NCBI GenBank assembly: GCA_050015055.1
Contig: JBEKCD010000002.1
Location: forward strand, 163,352 to 227,351
Direction of reading: 5' to 3'
Source of the DNA: JBEKCD01 sp050015055
GTDB lineage: Archaea; Thermoproteota; Bathyarchaeia; Bathyarchaeales; Bathycorpusculaceae
Length of the DNA stretch: 64,000 nucleotides
In this document: positions 41,135 to 49,575 of the stretch, one piece after another
Position numbering within the stretch: the first letter of the stretch is position 1
Layout: the number at the start of each line of letters is the position of its first letter
Notes under the pieces: model-generated
What the model was told of the DNA's origin: nothing
Seen by the model: only the letters and a program-made list of their open reading frames with translations
The model's database searches: none
Position numbers and translations under genes: made by a program

Positions 41135-41989
41135 CTAATACTCCTCTTTACGGTCAATCAGACCCTCTTTTCTAGCCCTGTACATGGCAAATCTGAAGAT
41201 GAGAAAGCCCACAATGATTGTTCCAATCATCGTTACGACCAAGTACAGCAGATTGGTTTGAACTGTATCGGAGGCTTGTTGAAGAAACGAGGATCTCACG
41301 CAACTGAGAAAGTACGTGATCGGCAGGCTGCTGGACACGGCTTGACCCCACAGAGGAAGCACACTTGGTAGAAACACAACGCCGCCGAACAGGTAGAGAA
41401 TGCCTGACACGTAGTCTGACAGCATGAACTGAACCTTGGACGTCATGATGTTTACTCCGCAGAGAATAAACCCCATGCCGATGAAGCAGACTACTCCCAG
41501 CACCAGGGTCAAGGCCAACAGCGGAAAATTGACGGCCAACCAGTTGATTGGAATCTGCACGCCCATCAGACCTTGAAAGATGAGCACCCCAAACCCCAGC
41601 GTCATCGCCAACGATATCGACGCGTTCACGACGCCGTTCAAGCTTCTTCCGATGATGTACCACGACAACGACCCAGGCGCCAAGTAAATGTGCTTCAGCA
41701 CTTCATAGTGCGACCTGTCATCGTGTATCAGCATGCTCATCGTCATCATAATCTGAGTGACGTAGAGGAAGAAACTGTTGCCGATGAACATGAAAGCAAA
41801 ATACTCGGGCGTGAAGTTGCTCCCAACAGCACGGCCGACGAGGAAAACGAAGCCCACGATAAGCAAACTGGAAAGAGGTCGAACAAGATAGTAGATTGCG
41901 AAGACCAGCGGGTCAGCCCAGTTGGTTTCAACCTTCCATCCCACCCAGATGGCCTGCTTAATCGTCCTAAGAATCGCGTCTATTGCCAT
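41135..41989 (-). CDS. ABC-2 type transporter permease
   Basis: The 284-residue membrane protein has six helices in the ABC-2 fold with the typical N-terminal amphipathic part (WVGWKVETNWADPLVFAIYYLVRPLSSL in part) and a long first loop. It overlaps the stop-to-start of the next permease gene (10 bases) and belongs to one minus-strand operon: ATPase (42782-43780), permease (41980-42789), permease. Two half-size permeases plus an ATPase suggest a heterodimeric exporter of a lipid, polysaccharide or drug; the substrate is unknown. Confidence 0.88.
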   Translation of the reverse strand: MAIDAILRTIKQAIWVGWKVETNWADPLVFAIYYLVRPLSSLLIVGFVFLVGRAVGSNFTPEYFAFMFIGNSFFLYVTQIMMTMSMLIHDDRSHYEVLKHIYLAPGSLSWYIIGRSLNGVVNASISLAMTLGFGVLIFQGLMGVQIPINWLAVNFPLLALTLVLGVVCFIGMGFILCGVNIMTSKVQFMLSDYVSGILYLFGGVVFLPSVLPLWGQAVSSSLPITYFLSCVRSSFLQQASDTVQTNLLYLVVTMIGTIIVGFLIFRFAMYRARKEGLIDRKEEY

Positions 41990-42789
41990 CTGAGCGTCAA
42001 CCTCCCTTCCCTCTTGCCCAAGTTCTCCATGTAATTCAGCGCAAACTTGGCGAGCGGAAGCAGAATCACAGTGAAAACCACTAGCGCGACCACATCAAGC
42101 CAAACGTTTCCAAATCCTTGACCCAGAACCATTACTCTCCTAATGCCGTCCAACCCGAACGTCAACGGAAGAATGGACGCACCGAGCTGAACGATGAATG
42201 GCAGATACGTTGTTGGGAAATAGGACCCGGACAGGAAGTACACCGGTTCCTGAAGTAAGTTTGCCGTCTGATAGGCTGCCCTGCCGTACAGCATAAACAA
42301 AGATGCAAACAGCATGCCCAACGCGTAAAGGGCAACAACCGTCAACAAGAATATTAGCAGTGCAGTCAAAGGTTCGTTGACTGCTATTGGAGCTTGAAAG
42401 ATGAATATGCCGGCGATAACGATCGCAACAGCCCTCAGAGTCGTGTTGACAAATCCTCCCAGTGCCATGCCGAGGAGGATTGCCATTCTTGAGATTGGAG
42501 CAACGAGGTAGGTTTCCAGGGTTCCCGTTTCCTTTTCCCAGTAGAACTGTGTAGACATGTTCCAGAGCACGTTCACCCAGAACGCTATCATCGTTCCGCC
42601 GATTATGACAAAACTCGTAAACTGAGGCGGTGCGCCCAGCGATCTGTACATGAAAACGTAGGCGCTCAACGTTATAACTGGAATTATCATCTCAGCAACC
42701 AGCCATTCTGGCTCTCGGGTACCGCCCTTAATCCTGACCCACAATCTTGCGTAGGCCACTCTCAAGTCACGGACTACCTGCTCACGCAC
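41980..42789 (-). CDS. ABC-2 type transporter permease
   Basis: A second ABC-2 permease with six membrane helices. It has the DAW-family style start (VVRDLRVAYARLWVRIKGGTREPEWLVAEMIIP in part) and the loop WNMSTQFYWEKETGTLETYLVAPISR, a hallmark of this family (the E.GTLE..L..P segment), plus YFLSGSYFPTTYLP near 190. The frame is open to 42864 inside the ATPase gene; the GTG at 42789, overlapping the ATPase stop by eight bases, is the likely start. It is co-transcribed with both neighbours. Confidence 0.9.
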   Translation of the reverse strand: MREQVVRDLRVAYARLWVRIKGGTREPEWLVAEMIIPVITLSAYVFMYRSLGAPPQFTSFVIIGGTMIAFWVNVLWNMSTQFYWEKETGTLETYLVAPISRMAILLGMALGGFVNTTLRAVAIVIAGIFIFQAPIAVNEPLTALLIFLLTVVALYALGMLFASLFMLYGRAAYQTANLLQEPVYFLSGSYFPTTYLPFIVQLGASILPLTFGLDGIRRVMVLGQGFGNVWLDVVALVVFTVILLPLAKFALNYMENLGKREGRLTLRWQ

Positions 42790-43780
42790 CGGTCTCTGCC
42801 CCTGCTTCTTCCTCAAAACCTCTTCCCACAAGGCAGATGTAGACGTCTTCCAAAGTAGGTTCAACCTCGTTGACAGCTAACACCTTTAGCTTCTGCGCCT
42901 CAAGCCTCTTCGTCACACCCTGCAGTGTTGTCTCGTCCCGAACCATAATCCTCAACGTAGTGGTATCGGTCTGAATGTTGCGAGTCTGCGAAAATCCAAC
43001 GACCCCCGTAGCTTTCTCGAGGAAATTCAGGTCAGCCTGCATGGAAGACACTTCAAGTCTCATGATTTTGTTCTCTTTGAGCTTCTCCTTCAGCACGTAG
43101 GGCCTATCACATGCCAGGATTCTTCCGCGATCGATGATGGCCACTCTGTCGCACATTTCATCAGCCTCAGCCATGTAGTGCGTTGTCAACAGAATGGTGC
43201 CCTTCAGGCCTCTCTTGGCCCACTCGGCAATGTAGGTTCTTAACTTCTTCGCGGTTAAGACGTCCAAGCCCAGAGTAGGCTCATCCAAGAACAGAATCTT
43301 CGGGTCGCCTAGCAGACCCCTCGCGAAATTGAGCCTCTGCTTGTATCCGGTTGAGAGTTTCGCCATCCTCGTGTTCGCGTACTCTTGCAGACCCAGATCA
43401 GCCACTAACTGCCCAATCTTGGCCTTCGCGGCTGACGATGACAAACCGTAAAGCTGGGAAAAGAACCACAAATTTTCCCTGACAGACAGTATCCCATAGC
43501 CCGGCGTTTCCCCGCCTGAAACCAAGGCTATGATCTTCCTCACCTTCTGAGGTTCTCTGACCACGTCTAACCCGCCCACGAAAGCTTCGCCCGTCGTCGG
43601 AAGCAGAAGGGTCGCTAAAATCTTGATTAACGTAGTTTTGCCCGCGCCGTTCGGACCCAGCAGCCCAAAAATCTCTCCCTCCTCGATCGAAATTGACACG
43701 CCGTCCAGAGCTTTCACTGGCTTGTCCTGTCCCTTGAACGTCCGAGCCAAATCTCGAGTCTCAACACTGTAGGGCAACAT
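42782..43780 (-). CDS. ABC transporter ATP-binding protein (DrrA/CcmA type)
   Basis: Walker A GPNGAGKTT at about 42-50, Q-loop region, signature LSTGYKQRLNFARGLL near 142-157, Walker B ILFLDEPTLGLD near 163-174 and the H-loop TTHYMAEADEM are all present. The C-terminal extension (about 225-332, KENKIMRLEVSS... VLAVNEVEPTLEDVYICLVG) is typical of drug/daunorubicin-type ATPases. It is the first gene of a three-gene operon with two ABC-2 permeases. A TATA-like stretch (ACTACATAATTAAG) lies just upstream near 43809-43822. Confidence 0.94.
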   Translation of the reverse strand: MLPYSVETRDLARTFKGQDKPVKALDGVSISIEEGEIFGLLGPNGAGKTTLIKILATLLLPTTGEAFVGGLDVVREPQKVRKIIALVSGGETPGYGILSVRENLWFFSQLYGLSSSAAKAKIGQLVADLGLQEYANTRMAKLSTGYKQRLNFARGLLGDPKILFLDEPTLGLDVLTAKKLRTYIAEWAKRGLKGTILLTTHYMAEADEMCDRVAIIDRGRILACDRPYVLKEKLKENKIMRLEVSSMQADLNFLEKATGVVGFSQTRNIQTDTTTLRIMVRDETTLQGVTKRLEAQKLKVLAVNEVEPTLEDVYICLVGRGFEEEAGAETGA

Positions 43781-44116
43781 AATCCACGGGTTTACAAACG
43801 AATTAGAACTACATAATTAAGAATTTCTGCAGCCGAACAACAGTCAGCAAAAACTGCAACAACATGGCAAACGCTCCGTTCATCCGATCAATAGCTAGCT
43901 AACGCAAGAAATCCGTGTGCGCTATAGAGATTATCGGAATCGAGTATACGTCCTATCTCTATGTTAGCGCGCGTGCACCGGGCTTTGAGTTCATGCACTG
44001 CGGCGAAAAAGACTAAGAGCTATATACCCGGAAAGAAAATTTAAGACAAAGTGTGCTAGTTCAGTGGGCCGTCGCAGCGCCCGCGAGAACATGAGAATGA
44101 GGGTTTGAGACAACTT
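43781..44116. other. Divergent promoter region between two ABC systems
   Basis: There is no gene in this region. It holds the promoters of the two ABC operons: A/T-rich sequence near 43805-43825 for the minus operon, and GAGCTATATACCC near 44016-44028 for the plus operon. It also contains TTAGCGCGCGTGC at 43964-43976, another copy of the recurrent motif, placed between the two promoters. Confidence 0.5.
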
Positions 44117-44881
44117 ATGGACGGAATAATGTTACAATCGGTGACGAAATCCTTCGGTGATAACGTGGCTGTAAAAGATCTGACACTGTCCGTATTACCG
44201 GGTGAGGTTCATGGTCTTCTCGGTCCGAACGGGTCGGGGAAAAGCACGACCATGAAGATGGTCATGAGTATAGTCAAGCCTGATAATGGCAAGATCAGCC
44301 TTTGCGGCGTGGATGTGTTGCGGCAGCCTATTGAGGCGAAGAGACTTGTTGGTTATGTTCCGGAGTTGCCGTATCTGTATGAGTATTTGACGGCTTCGGA
44401 GTATTTGGATTTCGTGGGCACGGCGTATGGCATTGATTTGAAGAGCAGGCGTGAGAGGGTTGATGAGCTACTTAACGCGTTGCAGATGAATGAGCATGTG
44501 AATGAGGTTATGAGTGGTTTTTCGCAGGGGATGAAGCAGAAAATAGCGATTACGGCGGCTCTTCTTCACCGTCCACGTGCCCTTGTATTGGACGAAGCGT
44601 TGAACGGTCTAGATCCTAGATCAGCCAAGATTGTTAAGGATGTTCTTCAGCGTTTAGCTGGCGAAGGCGTTTCGATTCTGTTTAGTACGCATGTTCTTGA
44701 GATTGCGGAGGCCATGTGTAGCAGGATTACTATCATGAACGAGGGAAGCCTCATTGCTGAGGGGACGGTGCAAGAGCTGAGGTCAAAGGCTGGGATGCCG
44801 GGTTCGACGTTGGAGGATACTTTCCTGAAGCTTACAGGCAGTGAGGATACGGAGAAGATTGTTGAGGCATTGAAGCTTTGA
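44117..44881 (+). CDS. ABC transporter ATP-binding protein
   Basis: Walker A GPNGSGKST lies at about 36-44, the signature MSGFSQGMKQKIAITAALL near 133-151, Walker B ALVLDEALNGLD with Ala in place of the usual Pro near 156-167, and the H-loop FSTHVLEIAEAM near 188. The frame opens at a TTG at 44105; the ATG at 44117 or 44129 is more likely. The downstream gene overlaps by four bases and encodes its large membrane partner. This is a distinct ABC system from the one on the minus strand. Confidence 0.93.
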   Translation: MDGIMLQSVTKSFGDNVAVKDLTLSVLPGEVHGLLGPNGSGKSTTMKMVMSIVKPDNGKISLCGVDVLRQPIEAKRLVGYVPELPYLYEYLTASEYLDFVGTAYGIDLKSRRERVDELLNALQMNEHVNEVMSGFSQGMKQKIAITAALLHRPRALVLDEALNGLDPRSAKIVKDVLQRLAGEGVSILFSTHVLEIAEAMCSRITIMNEGSLIAEGTVQELRSKAGMPGSTLEDTFLKLTGSEDTEKIVEALKL

Positions 44882-46518
44882 ACTGGTCAACGGTCAAAAG
44901 CCTTGCAACTGTTCTCTTCAAATCATATTTCAGAGCGAGCCGTTATGGGCGCAGAAGCTTCCTTTCAAATCCCGTCGTTATAGTTGCTATAGATATTGTT
45001 CTTTTCGCGGTTCCGTTCGGGTTTCTAGTGTATGCTCTCCCTTTGGTTCCTGCTGACTTAATGAATTCGTTTCGACCGGTCGCAGTTCAATCCCTCATCG
45101 TGCTGCCGGTCATTCTTACTTCAGCGGTTATTTTGGCGGGGATATTGTTTGAGCTTGGGCAGACGGGTGGTCTTGCTTCAAGCGAAGCGGTGAACTGGCT
45201 TCCAGTGTCTCCTTTAGAATATGTTGTGGCGTCAAGCGTTTCGTTGGAGCTCACCTATTCGCCTTTTTTGTTTATTGGTCTAGGGATCACTGTACCGCTC
45301 GCTCTGAACTTCGGCAAGTCTTCGGTTGTGCCCTTCTTCATCTTGATTTCTGTCATGGCTTATGTTTGGGGAGCAGTGATAGTGGAGGCATTGAGATCCG
45401 TGATGAACCGTATCTCCACCACGCTTTACAGGAAGAGCGGAAGACTCGGCGTCATATTACGCATTGCCCTTGTCGTAGTTCTCTTAGTCGCGGTGCAAAT
45501 AGCGTTTAACCCCTACATTCTTTACACGGCCCTTTCAGGCATCGCCGCGGGAGTCAGCTTGGCTTGGTTCCTGCCTGTAATCTGGCCCTCAGTCGCCATC
45601 GTGTCCTTCCTGACTCCGGATGTGGCAAGAACGACCATTTTTGCCCTGCTTTCTCTTTTATTCACGTTTCTGATTTTTGAAGCTGCAACTCGACTTAGAG
45701 CCAAGTATTGGTCTCCCATACCCGTCACCATTACCTTATCCACATCAACCGTCTATGTCCCTCAAGGTAAATCGTTCTTGTGGCTTGACTCAGTCGCGTT
45801 CGCAGTGGCCTCCAAAGAATTGAGATCCCTCGCGAGACGGAGAGAAATGGCAAGGTTCTTGGCCATACCCGTGATGATTGTAGTGGCTTCCTTGCTCCCA
45901 GTGTTGACAAGTGGCGCGAATCCAGGGGAAGCTTTGTCGGGTGTGAGTCTGGTGCTTCTGGCTGAAACATCGCTCATTCTGCCCATGATGCTTTCTTCAA
46001 TCAGTATTGGACAGGAGGGAAACTCGATCGCTAACATCTATATGCTTCCCATCTCGGCTGATGAGCTGGTTCTCGGAAAGCTTTTTCTTCCGTGGGTTTT
46101 TTCAGGGGCAGGAATCTTGGCAATCGCTTTGTTCATGCAGTTCTTGGCTCCTGTTGCGGCTGGGCAGTTCTTGGCTACTTTGGTTGCTGCGGTCTTCAAT
46201 ATGATAATACAGGGTTATGTGGGGCTTGGAACAGGCTCGCGGTTTCCCAGTTTCAACGTTGGGCCGAGGGCAAGATACCTTTCGTTTACTGGATTCATAG
46301 TGGCCTTTGTTTTGGGGGGCTTGGTGACGGTGGCGGTTCTGGCTCCTTTGATTTTTTACCTAAGCACGGGGTTCTTAACTGGGTTGGGATGGGGACCGGC
46401 TGGATCGGTCTTGCTGACAATCATTTTGACAGTGGCAGTTGGATCATTCCTTCTTGTGTTGACGCGCTACTATTGCATGCGAGGTGTGAAGAAGCTCTTT
46501 TCTAGTATGGAAGCATAG
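44878..46518 (+). CDS. Large ABC-2-like membrane protein (partner of the preceding ATPase)
   Basis: The 546-residue protein has about twelve membrane helices in two halves, with a central cytosolic region (about 285-330, VYVPQGKSFLWLDSVAFAVASKELRSLARRREMARFLAIP in part). This fits fused-type permeases of the ABC-2 superfamily. It overlaps the ATPase gene by four bases with a TTG start at 44878, so the two form a complete exporter. The substrate is unknown. A short PH-domain fragment follows. Confidence 0.85.
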   Translation: MNWSTVKSLATVLFKSYFRASRYGRRSFLSNPVVIVAIDIVLFAVPFGFLVYALPLVPADLMNSFRPVAVQSLIVLPVILTSAVILAGILFELGQTGGLASSEAVNWLPVSPLEYVVASSVSLELTYSPFLFIGLGITVPLALNFGKSSVVPFFILISVMAYVWGAVIVEALRSVMNRISTTLYRKSGRLGVILRIALVVVLLVAVQIAFNPYILYTALSGIAAGVSLAWFLPVIWPSVAIVSFLTPDVARTTIFALLSLLFTFLIFEAATRLRAKYWSPIPVTITLSTSTVYVPQGKSFLWLDSVAFAVASKELRSLARRREMARFLAIPVMIVVASLLPVLTSGANPGEALSGVSLVLLAETSLILPMMLSSISIGQEGNSIANIYMLPISADELVLGKLFLPWVFSGAGILAIALFMQFLAPVAAGQFLATLVAAVFNMIIQGYVGLGTGSRFPSFNVGPRARYLSFTGFIVAFVLGGLVTVAVLAPLIFYLSTGFLTGLGWGPAGSVLLTIILTVAVGSFLLVLTRYYCMRGVKKLFSSMEA

Positions 46519-46553
46519 TTTGCGATTCCTCTTGTGCGCGCACAAACAAGCGG

Positions 46554-46811
46554 ATGATCGCTATGATTTCGTGGCTTGCTGAGACCAGACAGGGTAATCT
46601 TGGCGCGCGCATCAGGCTCTTCGGAGCAACAGGTTATGGCGGGTATTACTCTTTTCCGAACATCGGCAAGACTTTTGTGATAATAACCAACTCCAGAGAC
46701 GGCGTGCTAATAAAAACCAAGCAGGGCAACTTCTTCATCACTCCGAAGAACCGCGAAGGCTTCATCGGATCCATCAGGAGAATGGCAAAACCAGAAAAAG
46801 TGGGAAGCTGA
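46554..46811 (+). CDS. Truncated bacterial-type PH-domain protein
   Basis: The 85 residues match the C-terminal part of a bacterial PH domain (RIRLFGATGYGGYYSFPNIGKTFVIITNSRDGVLIKTKQGNFFITPKNREGFIGSIRR, in part). The membrane helices and N-terminal strands usual for these proteins are missing upstream, where only the GCGCGC palindrome TTGTGCGCGCACAA occurs (46532-46545). It is probably a remnant or a very reduced form. The ATG at 46554 or 46563 is the start. Confidence 0.55.
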   Translation: MIAMISWLAETRQGNLGARIRLFGATGYGGYYSFPNIGKTFVIITNSRDGVLIKTKQGNFFITPKNREGFIGSIRRMAKPEKVGS

Positions 46812-46866
46812 GGGTGGTAGGCTCACTCGGGCGTAGTCGTGAACTCGCGTTATGCTCTTGTAGGTG

Positions 46867-48315
46867 CTAGAGTTTCAGTCCTTTTGCTACTCTTTTGCCA
46901 AGCTCAGGGTCAGCTTCAGTGAGGTTCTTGATCATGCGTTGTTGAATCGGCTTGCCTGCCTTTCCCAGTGAATCAGCGATGTTGTCAACCAGATGGTCCT
47001 GATCCGCTTTACTCAGCGAACGGTAGCGTTCGCCTGCCTGTTCAAAGTCGTTGGTTAAACTGATTTTCTGACGCGCCATGTTCCCTTCGAGATGCTCTTG
47101 AGCCGTAGCAGTCGCCGGTGCTTCGCTTGGCATTCCGCCCGCGAGAGCGTTGGGTTCGTAGTTGACTGTTCCTCCGCCGTAGGGCGCGTACTGCATTGCT
47201 CCGTCCCGCTGGTTATTGTTGACATCAGTCTTCGGTCTGTTGACTGGGAGTTGCAGATAATTGGCGCCCAGCCGATGCCGTTGTGTGTCTGCGTATGAGA
47301 AGATTCTGCCCTGCAGGAGCTTGTCGGCGGAGAACCCGATTCCTAGAACGATAGAGGCGGGGCAGAAAGCAGCCTCCTCTACTTCGGCAAAGTAGTTTTC
47401 TGGATTGCGGTTCAGCACCATCTTGCCCACCGGCATCAACGGGAACTTGTCCTCAGGCCATGTCTTCGTGGCATCAAGCGGGTCGAAGCTCTGCTTGGAC
47501 TCGTCAGCAATGTCCATAATCTGAACGTTCAATTCATATTCCACGGTCTTTCCTGAAGCAATCGTTTCGTACAAGTCGCGGGTGGCGATGTCGGGATCTT
47601 CACCAGCTAGACGCGTGGCCTCATGGCGGTCAATAGTTTCTACTCCTGCCTTCGGCTTCCAGTGATACTTGACATACACGGCCTTGCCTCTGGCGTTCAC
47701 CCATTTGTAGGTGTTGACGCCGAAACCTTCCATCTTCCTGTAGCTCTTGACCGTTCCCCTGTCGGAGAAGAGCCAAGTTATCATGTGAGTAGACTCGGGA
47801 GTTAACGATATGAAGTCCCAGAAACGGCTGTTTGCCGATGAGCTTGTGGGGATGTTTGTGTCTGGGGCGGGCTTGAAGGCGTGTACCATGTCAGGGAACT
47901 TGATGGCATCGCGGATGAAGAAGACGGGCAGATTGTTTCCAACCAGATCGTAGTTTCCGTCTTCGGTGTAGAACTTCACTGCAAAACCTCTGGGATCGCG
48001 AGCCGTATCGGCAGATCCTCGTGCACCGACCACGGTAGAGAAACGGACGAAGACGGGCGTCTTCTTCTTTGGATCTTGAAGGAATTTCGCGCAAGTATGC
48101 TTCTCCATGCTCTTGTACACTTGGAAGTAGCCATGGGCACCAGCACCTTTGGCGTGCACTACGCGTTCAGGTATGCGCTCTCGATCGAAGTGTGCAAGCT
48201 TCTCAATCAAATGCACATCCTGCAGCAGTACAGGTCCGCGTTGGCCGGCGGTGAGTGAATTCTGGTTGTCGGAGACAGGAACACCCTGATTCGTCGTGAG
48301 ATGTTTATCCTTCAT
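46867..48315 (-). CDS. katA: Monofunctional haem catalase
   Basis: The catalase decomposes hydrogen peroxide. Key parts are GPVLLQDVHLIEKLAHFDRERIPERVVHAKG (in part; distal His near VVHAKGAGAHG), RFSTVVGARGSADTARDPRGFAVKFYTEDGN (in part), the distal Asn in LVGNNLPVFFIRD, and the proximal haem tyrosine region GRIFSYADTQRHRLGANY. At about 480 residues it is a small-subunit (clade 3) type. The ATG at 48315 is preferred over the frame opening at 48360, which lies only about 17 bases from the TATA-like element on the minus strand. It is divergent from a Fur/PerR-type gene, which probably controls it. Confidence 0.95.
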   Translation of the reverse strand: MKDKHLTTNQGVPVSDNQNSLTAGQRGPVLLQDVHLIEKLAHFDRERIPERVVHAKGAGAHGYFQVYKSMEKHTCAKFLQDPKKKTPVFVRFSTVVGARGSADTARDPRGFAVKFYTEDGNYDLVGNNLPVFFIRDAIKFPDMVHAFKPAPDTNIPTSSSANSRFWDFISLTPESTHMITWLFSDRGTVKSYRKMEGFGVNTYKWVNARGKAVYVKYHWKPKAGVETIDRHEATRLAGEDPDIATRDLYETIASGKTVEYELNVQIMDIADESKQSFDPLDATKTWPEDKFPLMPVGKMVLNRNPENYFAEVEEAAFCPASIVLGIGFSADKLLQGRIFSYADTQRHRLGANYLQLPVNRPKTDVNNNQRDGAMQYAPYGGGTVNYEPNALAGGMPSEAPATATAQEHLEGNMARQKISLTNDFEQAGERYRSLSKADQDHLVDNIADSLGKAGKPIQQRMIKNLTEADPELGKRVAKGLKL

Positions 48316-48388
48316 AATATGCACACCGTTTTTCCTTGTTGTTTCATAATGCCTGAACATCTGAAAGGTTCAAAGGTTTATTTAAGAC

Positions 48389-48405
48389 TTATTATTATCT
48401 AATAA
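48389..48405. promoter_or_regulatory. Per/Fur-box-like palindrome between perR and catalase
   Basis: TTATTA and TAATAA (perfect arms) are separated by five bases, an A/T-rich palindrome like known PerR/Fur boxes. It sits between a TATA-like GGTTTATTTAAG (48375-48386) and the ATG of the Fur-type gene at 48411, at its likely transcription start. It is 74 bases from the catalase start. Confidence 0.65.
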
Positions 48406-48410
48406 AAGCT

Positions 48411-48851
48411 ATGAGTCGCTCTCAAAAATCAGACACCTCGATAATTGAAGCTCTTCGCAAAAAAGGATACAAGGCTACTCCGCAGAGGGTAGCGATTTGT
48501 CGATTAGCGCTTAAGAGTCGAGATCATCCAAGTGCGCTGAGAATCTACGGCGAAGTCAAAGAGCTTCAACCAACAGTCAGTCTTGCGACAGTGTACAAGA
48601 CGCTTCAAATCCTGACGGAGCTCGGCCTAGTCCAGGAACTGGACTTCCCGCAGAGTCAGGCAAGGTTTGATTCTTATGTGGAACCTCACATAAACCTGGT
48701 TTGCTTGCGATGTGGCAGCATTACGGATATGGACGATCCTGCCGCGCGAGAAATGGTGGCAAGAGTTGCCGCTACAGCAGAATTCACGCGGACTGGGCAA
48801 CGCCTAGACATTTATGGTATTTGCAAGGCGTGCCGCGCCAGAACTCAATAG
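48411..48851 (+). CDS. perR: Fur/PerR-family metalloregulator
   Basis: The 146-residue protein has the Fur-family winged helix (IIEALRKKGYKATPQRVAICRLALKS, then HPSALRIYGEVKELQPTVSLATVYKTLQIL) and the metal domain with FDSYVEPHINLVCLRCG and GICKACRART. The CxxC pairs form the structural zinc site. Adjacent divergent catalase suggests peroxide sensing (PerR), although Fur or Zur roles are not excluded. It is autoregulated if the palindrome before its ATG is its operator. The next gene (PAP2) starts 20 bases after the stop. Confidence 0.9.
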   Translation: MSRSQKSDTSIIEALRKKGYKATPQRVAICRLALKSRDHPSALRIYGEVKELQPTVSLATVYKTLQILTELGLVQELDFPQSQARFDSYVEPHINLVCLRCGSITDMDDPAAREMVARVAATAEFTRTGQRLDIYGICKACRARTQ

Positions 48852-48870
48852 GGCGCGCGGGGACAGTCAA

Positions 48871-49575
48871 ATGGACAGATTCCGTCTAAGAGACCCCTAT
48901 GTCTCAACGGCAATCTACCTGCTGTTGGCACTACTGATCGGCATGCTCGTTGTCCTCTTGCCACTGAATGGCATAGAATGTAAGATCGTGTTTAATCTGC
49001 AGAGTCTCGCTCAGCAGACCATAGGGCTGCAAACCTTTCAAGTTCTAACGTACTTGGGTGACTTTTACGTTTGGGTCATTCTTACCTCAATCTACTTGCT
49101 CATCGCATACTTTGGTTCAAGAAAACAACTCGGTTCCGCAATCGAGCTTGCAGTTTTCTTGGTCATAACAACGGCGCTTACTTACTCACTGAAAATAGCT
49201 GTCGCCCGTCCGAGACCGAACTGTTCGGGCCTCAGAGTTTATGATGAGGACTTCATTTCTTCGTCCTCATATCCGTCTGGCCATGTTTCCAGAGCCACAG
49301 GAGCCTTCGTAATTCTGTCGAGAAAGAACAGAACCAAAGAAGCACTAGCAGTAACAGCCATTGCCCTGGTTTCTTTGAGCAGAATCTTTCTGGGCGCGCA
49401 CTACCCGACAGATGTCGTTGGCGGAATATTCCTGTCCCTTGCGGCTCAGAGAATCGCGAACCTCAGCATGCCGTTTTTCATATCCAAAACGAAGAAATTG
49501 GCGCCACAGCCACTATCGGCACGCTCCGACCGCAAAACGTTTAATATTGATTCGTGCAGACTTCAGGAAAGATGA
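48871..49575 (+). CDS. PAP2-family membrane phosphatase
   Basis: This integral membrane phosphatase of the PAP2 family probably acts on lipid phosphates or isoprenyl diphosphates. The triple signature is complete: KIAVARPRPN (about 107), YPSGHVSRATG (about 131) and SRIFLGAHYPTDVVGG (about 168). About six membrane helices surround it. The start MDRFRLRDPY at 48871 is preferred; the frame extends upstream into perR from 48814. It overlaps the oligoendopeptidase gene by four bases. Confidence 0.9.
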   Translation: MDRFRLRDPYVSTAIYLLLALLIGMLVVLLPLNGIECKIVFNLQSLAQQTIGLQTFQVLTYLGDFYVWVILTSIYLLIAYFGSRKQLGSAIELAVFLVITTALTYSLKIAVARPRPNCSGLRVYDEDFISSSSYPSGHVSRATGAFVILSRKNRTKEALAVTAIALVSLSRIFLGAHYPTDVVGGIFLSLAAQRIANLSMPFFISKTKKLAPQPLSARSDRKTFNIDSCRLQER

